From Paragorgia papillata (Eukaryota > Cnidaria > Anthozoa > Scleralcyonacea > Coralliidae): 64,000 nucleotides of DNA. The position numbers and the translations under genes are program-made. Shown piece after piece: positions 12,055 to 23,281 of the stretch (positions are counted from its first letter, which is position 1; every line of letters starts with the position of its first letter). Location: assembly GCA_035771165.1 (NCBI GenBank), contig JAWNZC010000447.1, positions 62,001 to 126,000 on the forward strand, in the 5' to 3' direction. Below the pieces are notes generated by a model, which saw only the letters and a program-made list of their open reading frames with translations, was not told the origin of the DNA and searched no databases.

Positions 12055-12396
12055 ATTGTGAGCTACCTCCACGGCTAGATTCATACCACTATTTGTCACC
12101 GTACTACATGTATTCGTACATGAATTATTAACAGTAACAATTGTTGGTAAGTTATCTATAGACAAAAATTCTACACCAGGGTCTAGGACTAATAGGCCAT
12201 TATTCAGAGCTCTTAAGTACATCTTGTCTCCCTGTATTAAGACATTATTAAATGTTGTAAACGACCATGCGGACAATGGGATATTTCGGGCTGTAAGAAG
12301 CGCCGATAAACTCATAAAAGCACATTGCTTGCCTCTAGAATGAACGCTAAACAGTTCATCGCCTTGATGGATATTAGCAGAAAGAAATAAAGCCAT
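12055..12396 (-). pseudogene. N-terminal half of the split C76/OTU-like cysteine protease ORF
   Basis: A minus-strand frame starting at an ATG (12396) contains HQGDELFSVHSRGKQCAFMS; the GKQC Cys is the candidate nucleophile. It is followed by PLSAWSFTTFNNVLIQGDKM and LYLRAL-like text typical of this protease fold. It runs into the 9-bp target site of the element at 8534-12054 and continues in frame at 8533. A GTAAGT at the ATG (12404-12398) gives an alternative reading: an upstream exon could splice past this start. Family assignment rests on motif memory only. Confidence 0.6.
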
Positions 12397-12404
12397 ACTT
12401 ACCT

Positions 12405-14022
12405 GGTTTCTTCGGGAAGTGTTCGTATATTTTGCATCAAGTCAGATCCAGAATAAAACGCTTGCAAATTCTTGAGAGTTGAGATTTGGTAGAGCACATA
12501 GAATAGTACATGCGCACGCAATTCAATATTTTTCTCGCACACCCCCGGTTCCCCCCCGGAATTACGACATCTTAAATATGGACAGACGCGAGATCGAAAT
12601 CTCGACAACACATAGATCGGCGCGAAAGACTGGGTCGAGTGAACTCTGGAGAAACCTTAGCATGTCAAAATTAGGAGTGCTGCCTGCGGCAGCCATAATT
12701 TTAGTGGGCATTTAGAAGAAAATCGAAGACAGTATATACGATAAACAGTATCTTCAACAGCGCCACCTTCGCGTCGGCGTGTACTTTATTGCAACAAATA
12801 TTTACATAACTCATAACGCAATATTTGTCATCAAACAATCTTTGCTTCAAAGTATTGACAAGAAAAGTATACAATCGGCGTAAACAACAAACCAATAGTG
12901 ATTTAGAACTGTTAAAACTGATAGGCTCAGATCAGTAATAATTTATAATATATATTTTAGAGGGTGTTTATATGGAGGCGAACTAACCTGAGTATCAGTC
13001 TCTCTTGAAAGAGTGCCTGACACAAATCATTGATTCTTCCCCTCCGGCCCCTATTCATGTGACGCGCCATAGCCAATAAAAATCACTTCCTGTTTTGTAT
13101 TGCGTGTGTCTATAAAAAGCTTCACCGAACAAATTATTAACATCTAACGAAATCGAACCTCAAAAAATTCATTGCTTGTGCATAAACATCTTCAAACACA
13201 CGTTTATTCAGTTTTCAAGTAATCTTTCGAAGTGGCAATGCCGAAGTAAAATCTAGAACTGTATACTGCAATGAACCAGCAATTTGCAATTAGGGAAATT
13301 ATTTATACGATCGGGTTCGGGAACCACCAAACATTTTAATATTTGATAACAACAATTCTCAAATATATTGCCAGATATTTTAAAAAATGAAGTGCACAAT
13401 GACAATTCCGATTTTCCGAATAGCCACAACATTTTAAATGTTTTCACCAAAAGTTTTGATGTTTCACCCCATTTCAATAACTGCTTTAGCTTGGCGACGA
13501 GATAATAATTTGTCTCACGCGTTTCAGTTCAGATTCAAACATCAGTCAAGCAAAGGCTGCAAAGCGGCCTTGATATGGTTTGTATTCAGACTTTATACGT
13601 ACAGTACTTGCGTATACTGCGGACACTGCGTTCGCTTTTCCGATCAGAATGAACTTTCAAGCGCAACTGTTTCTTCCCGTAGCCAGACGATAAGACAGCA
13701 GCAGTGTTTTGTTTTGACAGCTAGTCTGGCATTCAATACACATTGCACAGTTCTTGCTCTTCCTTCACGCATAGTATTACGTGCAAAACGCGGAGGTTCA
13801 TTCTTCAGCTTCTTTAATCGTTCTTGTCCATGAAAATGGCAAAAACGCTAACGTTAAATTTGAGAAAACACAAACTTTCTAGTCGGAGTCTGGGCGGCTT
13901 CTCGGCACTTCCCACGAAGAAATTTCGATTTTCGAATCAGTTAATTACTTAATTTCAGTTGATGTACTTCCGGCTTTTGTCTCTCAACCAATCAGAGTTT
14001 CGTCCAGATTCTGGACGAAGAA
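12405..14022. other. non-coding stretch without clear elements
   Basis: Several short open frames on both strands, none with recognisable domains. A CA/CCCC-rich patch lies at 12540-12562. Nothing else can be supported. Confidence 0.4.
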
Positions 14023-14031
14023 CACGGATCT

Positions 14032-14225
14032 CAATCTCGTTCCCAGAGCCCACGTTCCGCTTACGCAGCGGGCGGGAAACGAGAGACTCTTTTCATTGGC
14101 TGATGAACACAGTGAACTCTATACAACTCTTCTTCCGGATAACAAGAATCCTGTGATGGCGTGAACGGATTATCGCAGAGTCTCTCGTTTCCCGGGTGGG
14201 GAACGTTGCTCTGGGAACGAGATTG
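14032..14225. mobile_element. 194-bp MITE with 9-bp TSD (Mutator-like)
   Basis: Starts CAATCTCGTTCCCAGAGC and ends GCTCTGGGAACGAGATTG, with TIRs of about 55 bp. Flanks are CACGGATCT (14023-14031) and CACGGGTCT (14226-14234), a 9-bp duplication with one change. TIR start and TSD length match the style of the larger elements at 8.5 and 10.2 kb. Confidence 0.85.
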
Positions 14226-14249
14226 CACGGGTCTATGAATAGATTTGTG

Positions 14250-14312
14250 CCAGGCCCTTCTTTTTCTCTCCGTTCTTCTCCCCAGTCCCCAGAAGAAAAA
14301 GAAGGGCCTGAT
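14250..14312. repeat. hairpin repeat CAGGCCCTTCTTTTTCTC
   Basis: A roughly 60-bp inverted repeat in which CAGGCCCTTCTTTTTCT is complemented by AGAAAAAGAAGGGCCTG. It is probably a miniature foldback sequence inserted just right of the MITE at 14032-14225. Confidence 0.7.
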
Positions 14313-15035
14313 ACTCAGGCTAGAGGCGAACCAGCCAGGGTACCCGAGCTAGCCCGCTTTGCTGAGATGATTTTTATTGTGTTTACATGAGAAGGGCTAG
14401 CTCCCCTAGCCGGGCTGGCTTGTTTGTTGTGCTAATTGCGTAATTTATCAGTTCTGGTAAGGCACGAAGTATCATTGTTTTAAATATGAACTGTACATGA
14501 ACAAGCAGAACTTGTGAATTGTTAATATGTCGCAAAAAGCTGATAAAAACAAATTTTATCGTGGGTGCGAAGTTTTTAATTCCCGCCCGGGTAGGCGAGC
14601 TAACCCGGGTAACCGAGATCTCGGTCTCACAAAGTGATATCTCGACAAGGCTGGCTGGCTCGGCTCTCATATAAACACAAGATGAACATTAATTACAAGT
14701 AATAACATGACTTGAGGGAAATTAGCGATTAAATTTCCCCGCCGCCGAGGCAAAGGGGAAATTTAATCTCTAATTTCCCGAAAAGTCGTGTTATTAGTTT
14801 GTAATATTATGATCGCCGAGAAAACTTTGAAAATCTTACCGACAGGAAATTTACACGGTTGATCAGAGAAGTTGCATCTAATTTTCCCGTGCATGTTGAT
14901 GAGGGAAGATATATGCAAGCGGGGAATTTAGAAGAAGACGATCATGGTATTACAAGAAATAATAGCACAAGCACGATCTCGGCAAAGCGGGCTAGCCCGG
15001 GCTGGCTCGCCTCCATATAAACACCCTCTTAGCCC
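14310..15035. repeat. GGCTAGCCCGGGCTGGCTCG-type MITE remnants
   Basis: Related GC-rich segments at about 14330-14420, 14580-14665 and 14985-15030 carry AGCCCGGCTGGC-like cores next to TATAAACAC or TGTTTACAT. They look like ends of one or two MITEs of a single family, with a separate hairpin MITE between them. Confidence 0.5.
14701..14797. mobile_element. short palindromic MITE
   Basis: Arms TAATAACATGACTT and AAGTCGTGTTATTA enclose a second inverted pair (GGGAAATTAGCGATTAAATT with AATTTAATCTCTAATTTCCC) around a GC-rich loop. The whole 97 bp folds into one hairpin. Confidence 0.7.
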
Positions 15036-15274
15036 GCCGAATTCTCCAAGGGCAATGGTCCAATCGCATGCAGCTTTTTATTGCTGGCTAATTCAACACT
15101 GTCTACGATTGGACCATCGCCCCTTGCCGCCAGCTCTTACGGCTATATGGAAACCATGCAGGCTTAATGAACCTAACGGGTGGTCCCACATGGCCACGAT
15201 AAGCTATTGCTGAAATTAAACAATAGTGTAATGTCACTTCAGTTCAGCAGTGTGTAATTTTAGCCATGTGGAAC

Positions 15275-15343
15275 GCGGCGCAACGCGGCGCAACGCGGCG
15301 CAACGCGGCGCAACGCGGCGCAACGCGGCGCAACGCGGCGCAA
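15275..15343. repeat. 10-bp tandem repeat GCGGCGCAAC
   Basis: About seven nearly identical copies of GCGGCGCAAC in direct tandem. Confidence 0.95.
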
Positions 15344-15496
15344 CTTTTGTTTAATTACCATAGCAAGTTGTGTAAACATCGTTTCCGGTTTTGTAAGTTT
15401 CCTATCCAGTTTCTCTTCCATTATCTACGAAAAAACCTGCCAATACCAATACCAGAAAAAAATACCAATAATTAACAATTCTTGGACGAGGTTGAG

Positions 15497-15601
15497 CAAA
15501 ATATCGAGATTTGTCAGTGGCGAGCAGATCAATTATTTGCCGATGCCGAAGACAGAGGCAAATAACTGAACTGCGAGACTCTGACAAATCACGATATTTT
15601 G
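15497..15601. mobile_element. hairpin MITE with CAAAATATCGAGATTTGTCA arms
   Basis: Left arm CAAAATATCGAGATTTGTC and right arm GACAAATCACGATATTTTG enclose a second inverted pair (ATTATTTGCC with GGCAAATAA). Short fully foldable repeat without coding potential. Confidence 0.7.
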
Positions 15602-15729
15602 TGAAAACCGAGTTCAATAATTGTTTTATTATTCGATTTATTTTTTATTTGACATTGTTTACCTGTAATTATGTCCATTCATTTCTTTCCAGCTTGGCTG
15701 AAGGAGCGATTTACGTTTGCCGAAATTGA

Positions 15730-16480
15730 GTGTAACGCGCATGAGCAAAATATTATTTGCTGCAAAACAACATCTCCGACCACAGGGAGCCCATCTTGGC
15801 AGCGCGTGGGCACTCTGTGGTGGACTCGAAAGACGCGCGGGGGACTGTGGCAAGGGATTTAAAAAAAAAACAAAACCGGTTACCGGAAGCGGGAAAAAAG
15901 GCGGAAAAAAGGAAAAAACGGGGGGAAAGGGAGAGGGAAAAATATAAGGGATGAAACACCAACGTGGAATGTGTTCCGCAAGTAGCCAGGACATCTCGTA
16001 CCGTCGGGAGCCACCGTTAGAATACTGAAACCGACTGAAACTCAGAGTCAGAGTGAATGTGCAATAAATCAATAATCCTGAGACGTCCCGCTTTATCCGA
16101 AAAGCTTATCGTAGGATTTCGTAGCTATCCGAAGTGTCAACGATGATGTAGTGTCCTCTACTTGCGGAACACATCTCCCGAAAATACTATATGTAATTTA
16201 GCTTCAAAATCACGGCTAAAACGTGAGATTTTGCATAATTTTGAGTTATATTTTGATAAATGAATCATCACAACTACTTCGCTCAATTATCTTACAATTT
16301 AAATACCTATAGGCGCTTAAAACGATGTTCAAAACAAGGAATAATTCGTGTTTCATCCCTTTATTATTTTCCTAAACACACCACGATCGCCCACGCGCTG
16401 CCAAGATGGGCTTCCTGTGCTCCGACTAATAAGCATGAGCAAACTGTTATTTGTAGGCAGTTATTTGCAGGTGACGTAGC
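15730..16480. repeat. degenerate inverted-repeat element
   Basis: Text around 15745-15815 (GCATGAGCAAA, then GCCCATCTTGGCAGCGCGTG) recurs inverted at about 16385-16450. Inside lies a perfect 17-bp inverted pair ATGTGTTCCGCAAGTAG (15969-15985 and 16158-16174). This suggests an old foldback element of about 0.7 kb. Polypurine-rich sequence fills 15850-15950. Confidence 0.55.
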
Positions 16481-16519
16481 GGTCCCTCAACCAATTAAAA
16501 GGAAGATAAAAATAAATCG

Positions 16520-17561
16520 AATAATAATACCGATTTATTGATATTTCACAGCAATAGAAATAATGTCTGTTCAGCCTAATTTCCACCAAGCGAAAAAAAG
16601 TGTTGCAAGTTTTCACAAGAAAGTTTACTTTTTTTAGTGTAAATCTAGCACCTTCATCTCATTGATATCAGTTAATATTCCGATTTCTGAATTTGGTTGT
16701 CTGCTGACTTCTAACAAGGTATTTATCGAACCTGAAGCAAGGAAACACTCAGATTTTTCTACAGTCAATCGTAATGAAGTTCTACGACCCACTATAAAAG
16801 CTAAAAGCAGGGATAAAGTTTTGTTAACTTAGTTCGAGGAAATGAATACGTGGAAGAGCAAGCGTTTGACAGCGATTAATCTCGCACTTTGGCCCAAAGC
16901 TCTAAAGGTTTGACTGTTTTTATTAAAATATCAAACATCAAGAAAGAAACACTGTAAATATTTTTATGAAGATGTAACAAATCGTAAAATATATTTAGCC
17001 AAAGCTAATCTGGCCACTACAGCCTGAAGCTTGCCACCACGCTACTGATTGTGCTTTCAAAAAGCTCTAAATTTTAGTATATAAATCAATAATTACGGCT
17101 GCCAACACCCCTCACCTTCAAAGTATACACTATCCGTTACGATGTAGTTTAGATTGTGGCCAGCAGTGTAGATATTGATGATCATATCCCGGCCTATCGA
17201 TTGCATAGGCCGGGTCATGTACATGAAAACATTTGAAAAGGAAGTGTTTACCAAAGAAAGGGGCCACTGGCACTGATCTGACAGCTGGCAAGATCAAATT
17301 TCAAGCCGAATTTATTCGTAATTGCGTTTCAGTCTCAGAATAAGGAATAATCTCAAGCGATGTTAAAACAGTGAAATAATACTTGTGCTGCAGTTAATAG
17401 GCAGTTTCCGCGTATGGCACACAGCCTACAGACTACAGTACATAGGCAGTTCTGTCCTGAAAATATACAAGAGGTTGGTTTTACGCGAAGACCTTTGACC
17501 CATCGTTAACCGAGAAATTTCGAAAGAAACGTATTATTATAATAGTTGTTTACATAAATAT
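16520..17561. other. non-coding spacer
   Basis: AT-rich sequence without recognisable genes. It contains a compact GC-rich stem CCCGGCCTAT/ATAGGCCGGG (17188-17197 and 17205-17214, 7-nt loop). Confidence 0.4.
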
Positions 17562-17694
17562 CAAGTTTTGGTTGTTTTACCGTGTAGCAGAGCACAAACT
17601 ACGTCACAGATAATCAGTCGTTGATTTCAATAATCATTCAAAATAGCATATATTGCATGGTTCAGAATGACTATAGCTACTTGTTCCTTTCTGC

Positions 17695-17950
17695 CATCTG
17701 CCAAAGTGCCAGTTTGGCCAGAGTATTAACCTTATATATTTCTTCGTTCCTGCCAGAGCGCCAGTTTGGCCAGAGTAACATATATTTCTTCGCTTCTGCC
17801 AGAGCGGCCAGAGTGCCAGTTTGGCCAGAGTAACATTATATATTTGTCTGTTTCTGTCAGAGCGGCCAGAGCGCCAGTTTGGCCAGAGTAACATTATATA
17901 TTTGTCTGTTTCTGCCAGAGCGGCCAGAGCGCCAGTTTGGCCAGAGTAGG
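17695..17950. repeat. minisatellite in the left arm of the foldback element
   Basis: About five units containing GCCAGTTTGGCCAGAGTAAC, a TATATA tract and TTCTGCCAGAGCGGCCAGAG. Same unit as the right arm, in opposite orientation. Confidence 0.9.
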
Positions 17951-17984
17951 GATCATGTTGCATTTCTAATGCGCTGCAATTTTC

Positions 17985-18600
17985 CTTATACTATAGTATA
18001 GTATAGTATAGTATAGTATAGTATAGTATGGTATGGTATGGTATGGTATGGTATGGTATGGTATGGTATGGTATGGTATGGTATGGTATGGTATGGTATG
18101 GCATGGCATGGCATGGCATGGCATGGCATGGCATGGCATGGCATGGTATGGCATGGCATGGCATGGCATGGCATGGCATGGCATGGCATGGTATGGTATG
18201 GTATGGTATGGTATGGTATGGTATGGTATGGTATGGTATGGTATGGTATGGTATGGTATGGTATGGTATGGTATGGTATGGTATGGTATGGTATGGCATC
18301 GCATCGCGTAGTGTAGTGTAGTGTAGTGTAGTGTAGTGTAGTGTAGTGTAGTGTAGTGTAGTGTAGTGTAGTGCAGTGCAGTGCAGTGCAGTGCAGTGCA
18401 GTGCAGTGCAGTGCAGTGCAGTGCAGTGCAGTGCAGTGCAGTGCAGTGCAGTGCAGTGCAGTGCAGTGCAGTGCAGTGCAGTGCAGTGCAGTGCAGTGCA
18501 GTGCAGTGCAGTGCAGTGCAGTGCAGTGCAGTGCAGTGCAGTGCAGTGCAGTGCAGTGTAGTGTAGTGTAGTATTGTATAGTATAGTATAGTATAGTATA
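17985..18600. repeat. pentanucleotide satellite, left arm
   Basis: Uninterrupted 5-bp repeats in homogeneous blocks: GTATA, GTATG, GCATG, GTATG again, GTGTA, GTGCA, then GTATA. The blocky pattern implies local slippage or conversion spreading single variants. Open frames of 60-214 codons here are artefacts of the stop-free repeat. Confidence 0.95.
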
Positions 18601-18982
18601 AGAATACAAGTTACGTCTAAATTTTGTCAATAACGACTATACATGCAGCGCGAGTAAATTTACAATTGAAGTATTGATGCTATAACTCATGTTCATATAT
18701 ATTGGGCATGCAGTAACTAGCGCAATCGCGAGTCACCCAATGGGTTCAGGTCAATTGCCACTATTAAAAGTAAACCTTGTGTATACCGTATTTGCTGCAG
18801 ATTTACTAAACACTGGGTGAGTAGTGAGTACACTGGATCTTTACGACGACCTCTGTTACAGCAAGTCTATTAAACAAGCGCGGCCACCCTCGTATCGCTC
18901 TACTCGTGATTTCTACTAAGAGTCAAGTTTGACATTTCCTTATCACACATTGCTTTTATTAGTGTCAAGGTGTATACTGATC

Positions 18983-19597
18983 AATTATTGATTATCAGTC
19001 ATAATAATGAGTCATAATAATGCTCTTCCAAAGAACCCTGTTGATATGTACAAATCAGGAACAAAATACAAAATTAATAGCTAACTTAAGAGGTAGAAAA
19101 TAGTAATTTAGTATAACATTCAGAAAGATTATTATACTAAGAAACAAGATAGTATATTGTATACTATACGTAATGTTACTAAAAAGTTATATTATATGTT
19201 AAAGTTTTAATGTTTTTTTTTGATGTTGTTATTAATCGGATTGCTCAACTGTAAATTTAAACGGAAGCGGTTTGTGTTGGGTTTAAATAAACACATTTAG
19301 ATCATGGTTATACTCCAGTCTAATATTATAACCGCATGCATGTGCTGTTTCTCTTTTTGAAAATTGCTCAGACAAGTAAAAAAGACCAAATTAGTACAGC
19401 TGACAAATTCAAATCGTCCGACGCATAGCCATATAGGCATATGTTAAAACTGTTAATCCTGATTAACACTGATTCAAAATGTCATAAAACATGTTTTGTA
19501 TCTTATAAGTTCTATCATTGACTTGTAGAAATGAATCAGTGCTGTATTTGAAAATGTTGGCATGCATATTACAACATTGCCGGCAATGTTTGTTTGA
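18983..19597. other. central loop of the foldback element
   Basis: About 610 bp of single-copy AT-rich sequence between the inner ends of the arms (TGTGATAAGG-containing arms meet at 18982 and 19598). No coding frame is visible. If this element ever carried a gene it is gone. Confidence 0.6.
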
Positions 19598-19965
19598 TCA
19601 CTATACACCTTGACACTAATAAAAGCAATGTGTGATAAGGAAATGTCAAACTTGACTCTTAGAAGAAATCACGAGTAGAACGATACGAGGGTGGCCGCGC
19701 TTGTTTAATAGACTTGCTGTAACAGAGGTCGTCGTAAAGATCCAGTGTACTCACTACTCACCCAGTGTTTAGTAAATCTGCAGCAAATACGGTATACACA
19801 AGGTTTACTTTTAATAGTGGCAATTTACCTGAACCCATTGGGTAGTTACTGCATGCCCAATATATATGAACATGAGTTATAGCATCAATACTTCACTTGT
19901 AAATTTACTCGCGCTGCATGTGTAGTCGTTTTTGACAAAATTTAGACGTAGCTTGTATTCTTATA

Positions 19966-20640
19966 CTATACTATACTATACTATACTATACTATACCATA
20001 CCACACCACACCACACCACACCACACCACACCACACCACACCACACCACACCACACCACACCACAGCACAGCACACCACACCACACCACACCACACCACA
20101 CCACACCACACCACACCACACCACACCACACCACACCACACCACACACACCACACCACACCACACCACACCACACCACACCACACCACACCACACCACAC
20201 CACACCACACCACACCACACCACACCACACCACACCACACCACACCACACCACACCACACCACACCACACCACACCACACCACACCACACCACACCACAC
20301 CACACTACACTACACTACACTACACTACACTATACTATACTATACTATACTATACTATACTATACTAAACTATACTATAATATACTATACTATACCACAC
20401 TATACTATACTATACTATACTATACTATACTATACTATACTATACTATACTATACTATACTATACTATACTATACTATACTATACTATACTATACTATAC
20501 TATACTATACTATACTATACTATACTATACTATACTATACTATACTATACTATACTATACTATACTATACTATACTATACTATACTATACTATACTATAC
20601 TATACTATACTATACTATACTATACTATACTATACTATAA
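19966..20640. repeat. pentanucleotide satellite, right arm
   Basis: Blocks of CTATA, CCACA (with one phase slip near 20145), CACTA and a long final CTATA block. Complementary in type to the left arm but with different variants and lengths. Confidence 0.95.
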
Positions 20641-20669
20641 GGAAAACTGCAGCGCATTAGAAATGCCAC

Positions 20670-21935
20670 ATGATCCCTACTCTGGCCAAACTGGCGCTCT
20701 GGCCGCTTTGGCAGAAACAGACAAATATATAATGTTACTCTGGCCAAACTGGCGCTCTGGCAGAAACGAAGAAATATATAATGTTACTCTGGCCAAACTG
20801 GCACTCTGGCCGCTCTGGCAGAAACGAAGCAATATATAATGTTATTCTGGCCAAACTGGCACTCTGGCCGCTCTGGCAGAAACGAAGCAATATATAATGT
20901 TACTCTGGCACTCTGGCCGCTCTGGCAGAAACGAAGCAATATATAATGTTACTCTGGCCAAACTGACACTCTGGCCGCTCTCGAAGAAACGAAGAAATAT
21001 ATGTTACTCTGGCCAAACTGGCACTCTGGCCGCTCTGGCAGAAACGAAAAAATATATAATGTTACTCTGGCCAAAATGGTACTCTGGCCGCTCTGGCAGA
21101 AACGAAGCAATATATAATGTTACTCTGGCCAAACTGGCGCTCTGGCAGAAACGAAGAAATATATAATGTTACTCTGGCCAAACTGGCACTCTGACCGCTC
21201 TGGCAGAAACGAAGCAATATATAATGTTACTCTGGCCAAACTGGCGCTCTGGCAGAAACGAAGAAATATATAATGTTACTCTGGCCAAACTGGCACTCTG
21301 GCCGCTCTGGCAGAAAGGAAGCAATATATAATGTTATTCTGGCCAAACTGGCACTCTGGCCGCTCTGGCAGAAACGAAGCAATATATAATGTTACTCTGG
21401 CACTCTGGCCGCTCTGGCAGAAACGAAGCAATATATAATGTTACTCTGGCCAAACTGGCACTCTGGCCGCCCTCGAAGAAACGAAGAAATATATGTTACT
21501 CTGGCCAAACTGGCACTCTGGCCGCTCTGGCAGAAACGAAGAAATATATAATGTTACTCTGGCCAAACTGGCGCTCTGGCAGAAACGAAGAAATATATAA
21601 TGTTACTCTGGCCAAACTGGCACTCTGGCCGCCCTCGAAGAAACGAAGAAATATATGTTACTCTGGCCAAACTGGCACTCTGGCCGCTCTGGCAGAAACG
21701 AAGCAATATATAATGTTACTCTGGCCAAACTGGCACTCTGGCCGCCCTCGAAGAAACGAAGAAATATATGTTACTCTGGCCAAACTGGCACTCTGGCCGC
21801 TCTGGCAGAAACGAAGCAATATATAATGTTATTCTGGCCAAACTGGCACTCTGGCCGCTCTGGCAGAAACGAAGCAATATATAATGTTACTCTGGCACTC
21901 TGGCCGCTCTGGCAGAAACGAAGCAATATGTAATA
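20670..21935. repeat. minisatellite in the right arm of the foldback element
   Basis: More than twenty units of about 40-60 bp built from CTCTGGCCAAACTGGCACTC, TGGCCGCTCTGGCAGAAACG and AAGAAATATATAATGTTA. Higher-order duplication is visible: the block around 20800-21000 recurs around 21300-21500. Units resume at about 22168-22315 after 230 bp of unrelated sequence. Confidence 0.95.
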
Positions 21936-22559
21936 GATACAGCATGAGCAGCCGATCCGTATCTGATTTACAAGGCGAGCACTTAAAATACAAATGCATC
22001 TAAGTAATCAAGTTCACCAACTATTTTAGCGATATACTCTATTTTAGCCGAGAAAATCGAAGCTAAAGTTTATGTAAATCAGGACGATTCTGTATCCGAT
22101 TTACAACCTCTGCTACGGTATTGATTTCTTTTGTGTTTTCCTCATGAATTATTAATGAGTTTTTTTAAATAATGCTACTCTGGCCAAACTGGCGCTCTGG
22201 CAGAAACGAAGCAATGCTATAATGTTACTCTGGCCAAACTGGCACTCTGGCCGCTCTGGCAGAAACGAAGAAATATATGTTACTCTGGCCAAACTGGCAC
22301 TCTGGCAGAAAGGAACAAGTAGCTATAGTCATTTTGAAGCATGCAATTGAAATCAACGACTGATTATCTGTGACGTAGTTTGTGCTCTGCTACACGGTAA
22401 AACAACCCAAGTTTTCAACTCACTTTTTCATATATCAGAGTAATCAAACTTTTCTGTAGAATGCTATATAAAATTACCATCAAAGTCGAATGCTCGTTAA
22501 ATTAAATTAAATAAAACATTGTATTAGTGTCATGTGAAATAGGGTCAACTTTGACCCTA

Positions 22560-22600
22560 GCCCCCGAGTTATCCCTACCCCCCCCCCCCCCCGAGATAAC
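22560..22600. repeat. poly-C tract in GC-rich hairpin sequence
   Basis: A run of about 16 C residues lies between CCGAGTTATCCCTA and CGAGATAACCCGG. The flanks are partly complementary, which suggests a decayed foldback end. Confidence 0.7.
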
Positions 22601-23258
22601 CCGGTCTCGTGTGAACAGCCCCTAAGAGGTGGTTTGAGCTATAAATACGGTTAAATCAAGGGAGCACGGCAGGATGATATCTGTGGTTTCTTACCTGTTT
22701 ATTTTGGGTTTTTTCCCCTCTTGAAATAAAGTTACTTGCTTATTGTTTGTAGTATCCTCTTGATTTATATTTTGTGAGTGAATTTATACAGTGATAAATC
22801 GCTAAATCGTGTTCGCTGATCGATTCTCTGTCTGCCATTTTGAAATTATCGTTACTTACCGCTGTCTATGGATAAGGCGGGCGCAAACGTCTGTCGTAAG
22901 ATCTCGACGTAAGATCTGCTCAAAATGGCGGACTTTTGACAGAGAATCGATCAGTGAACCAGTGGCGTGCGGTCATGTAAGCGTAGGCAAGCGTACTTGC
23001 CTAAACATTTTTACTGAATGAAAAATTTTTCTGGACCAATCTCTGAACAAAATCAGTCTTAATTGTTCTCTTCTAAACAATATCAATTATCAAACTAAAT
23101 CTTCTGCCTAGTGCACGAGTTAATGTCCTGCTTGCATAACACTTGTTAGTGTTTGCGTGATTGTTCTAGATGTTTTGTCTAGAAAGAGTCAAGTGGATTA
23201 AGAAGACTTATCTTGATACACCCTGCTTAAGAGTTCTAATTATTTCTTGATTATTAAC

Positions 23259-23281
23259 CAAGGCAAGCGCGCTTGCCTTCA
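23259..23281. repeat. 20-bp perfect palindrome in the hAT 5' region
   Basis: AAGGCAAGCGCGCTTGCCTT is perfectly self-complementary. A related imperfect copy (TAGGCAAGCGTACTTGCCTA) sits in the left subterminal region at about 22985. Repeated subterminal motifs are common transposase-binding sites in hAT elements; the role here is inference. Confidence 0.6.

Larger units (their letters stand above)
17570..22407. mobile_element. 4.8-kb foldback element with satellite-filled arms and 8-bp TSD
   Basis: Starts GGTTGTTTTACCGTGTAGCA and ends with its complement; the first 60 bp or so are nearly perfect TIRs. It is flanked by CAAGTTTT on both sides (17562-17569 and 22408-22415), so it moved as one unit. 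From each end inward come a short unique terminus, a minisatellite (unit about 58 bp), a pentanucleotide satellite, about 375 bp of unique arm, and a central loop of about 610 bp (18983-19597). The arms are inverted relative to each other but differ in satellite length. No credible ORF is present, so mobilisation must be in trans. The superfamily is uncertain: 8-bp TSDs occur in hAT, P and Merlin-type elements. Confidence 0.9.

Noticed and set aside
15717..15962. Overlapping frames with lysine-rich or phenylalanine-rich ends
   Set aside because: Produced by a polypurine tract; three frames are open together.
17966..20660. Long open frames (up to 242 codons) rich in HTIPY, VQCSA, HHTTP and WCGVV
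   Set aside because: They are translations of stop-free pentanucleotide repeats in several frames at once.
20897..21933. Open frames with repeated LALWPLWQKRRN
   Set aside because: Minisatellite translation; the frame changes whenever the unit length changes and there is no codon-like conservation.
17695..21935. CRISPR-like array of regularly spaced repeats
   Set aside because: The units are direct minisatellite copies without unique spacers, in opposite orientation in two arms of a eukaryotic foldback element, and no cas genes exist.
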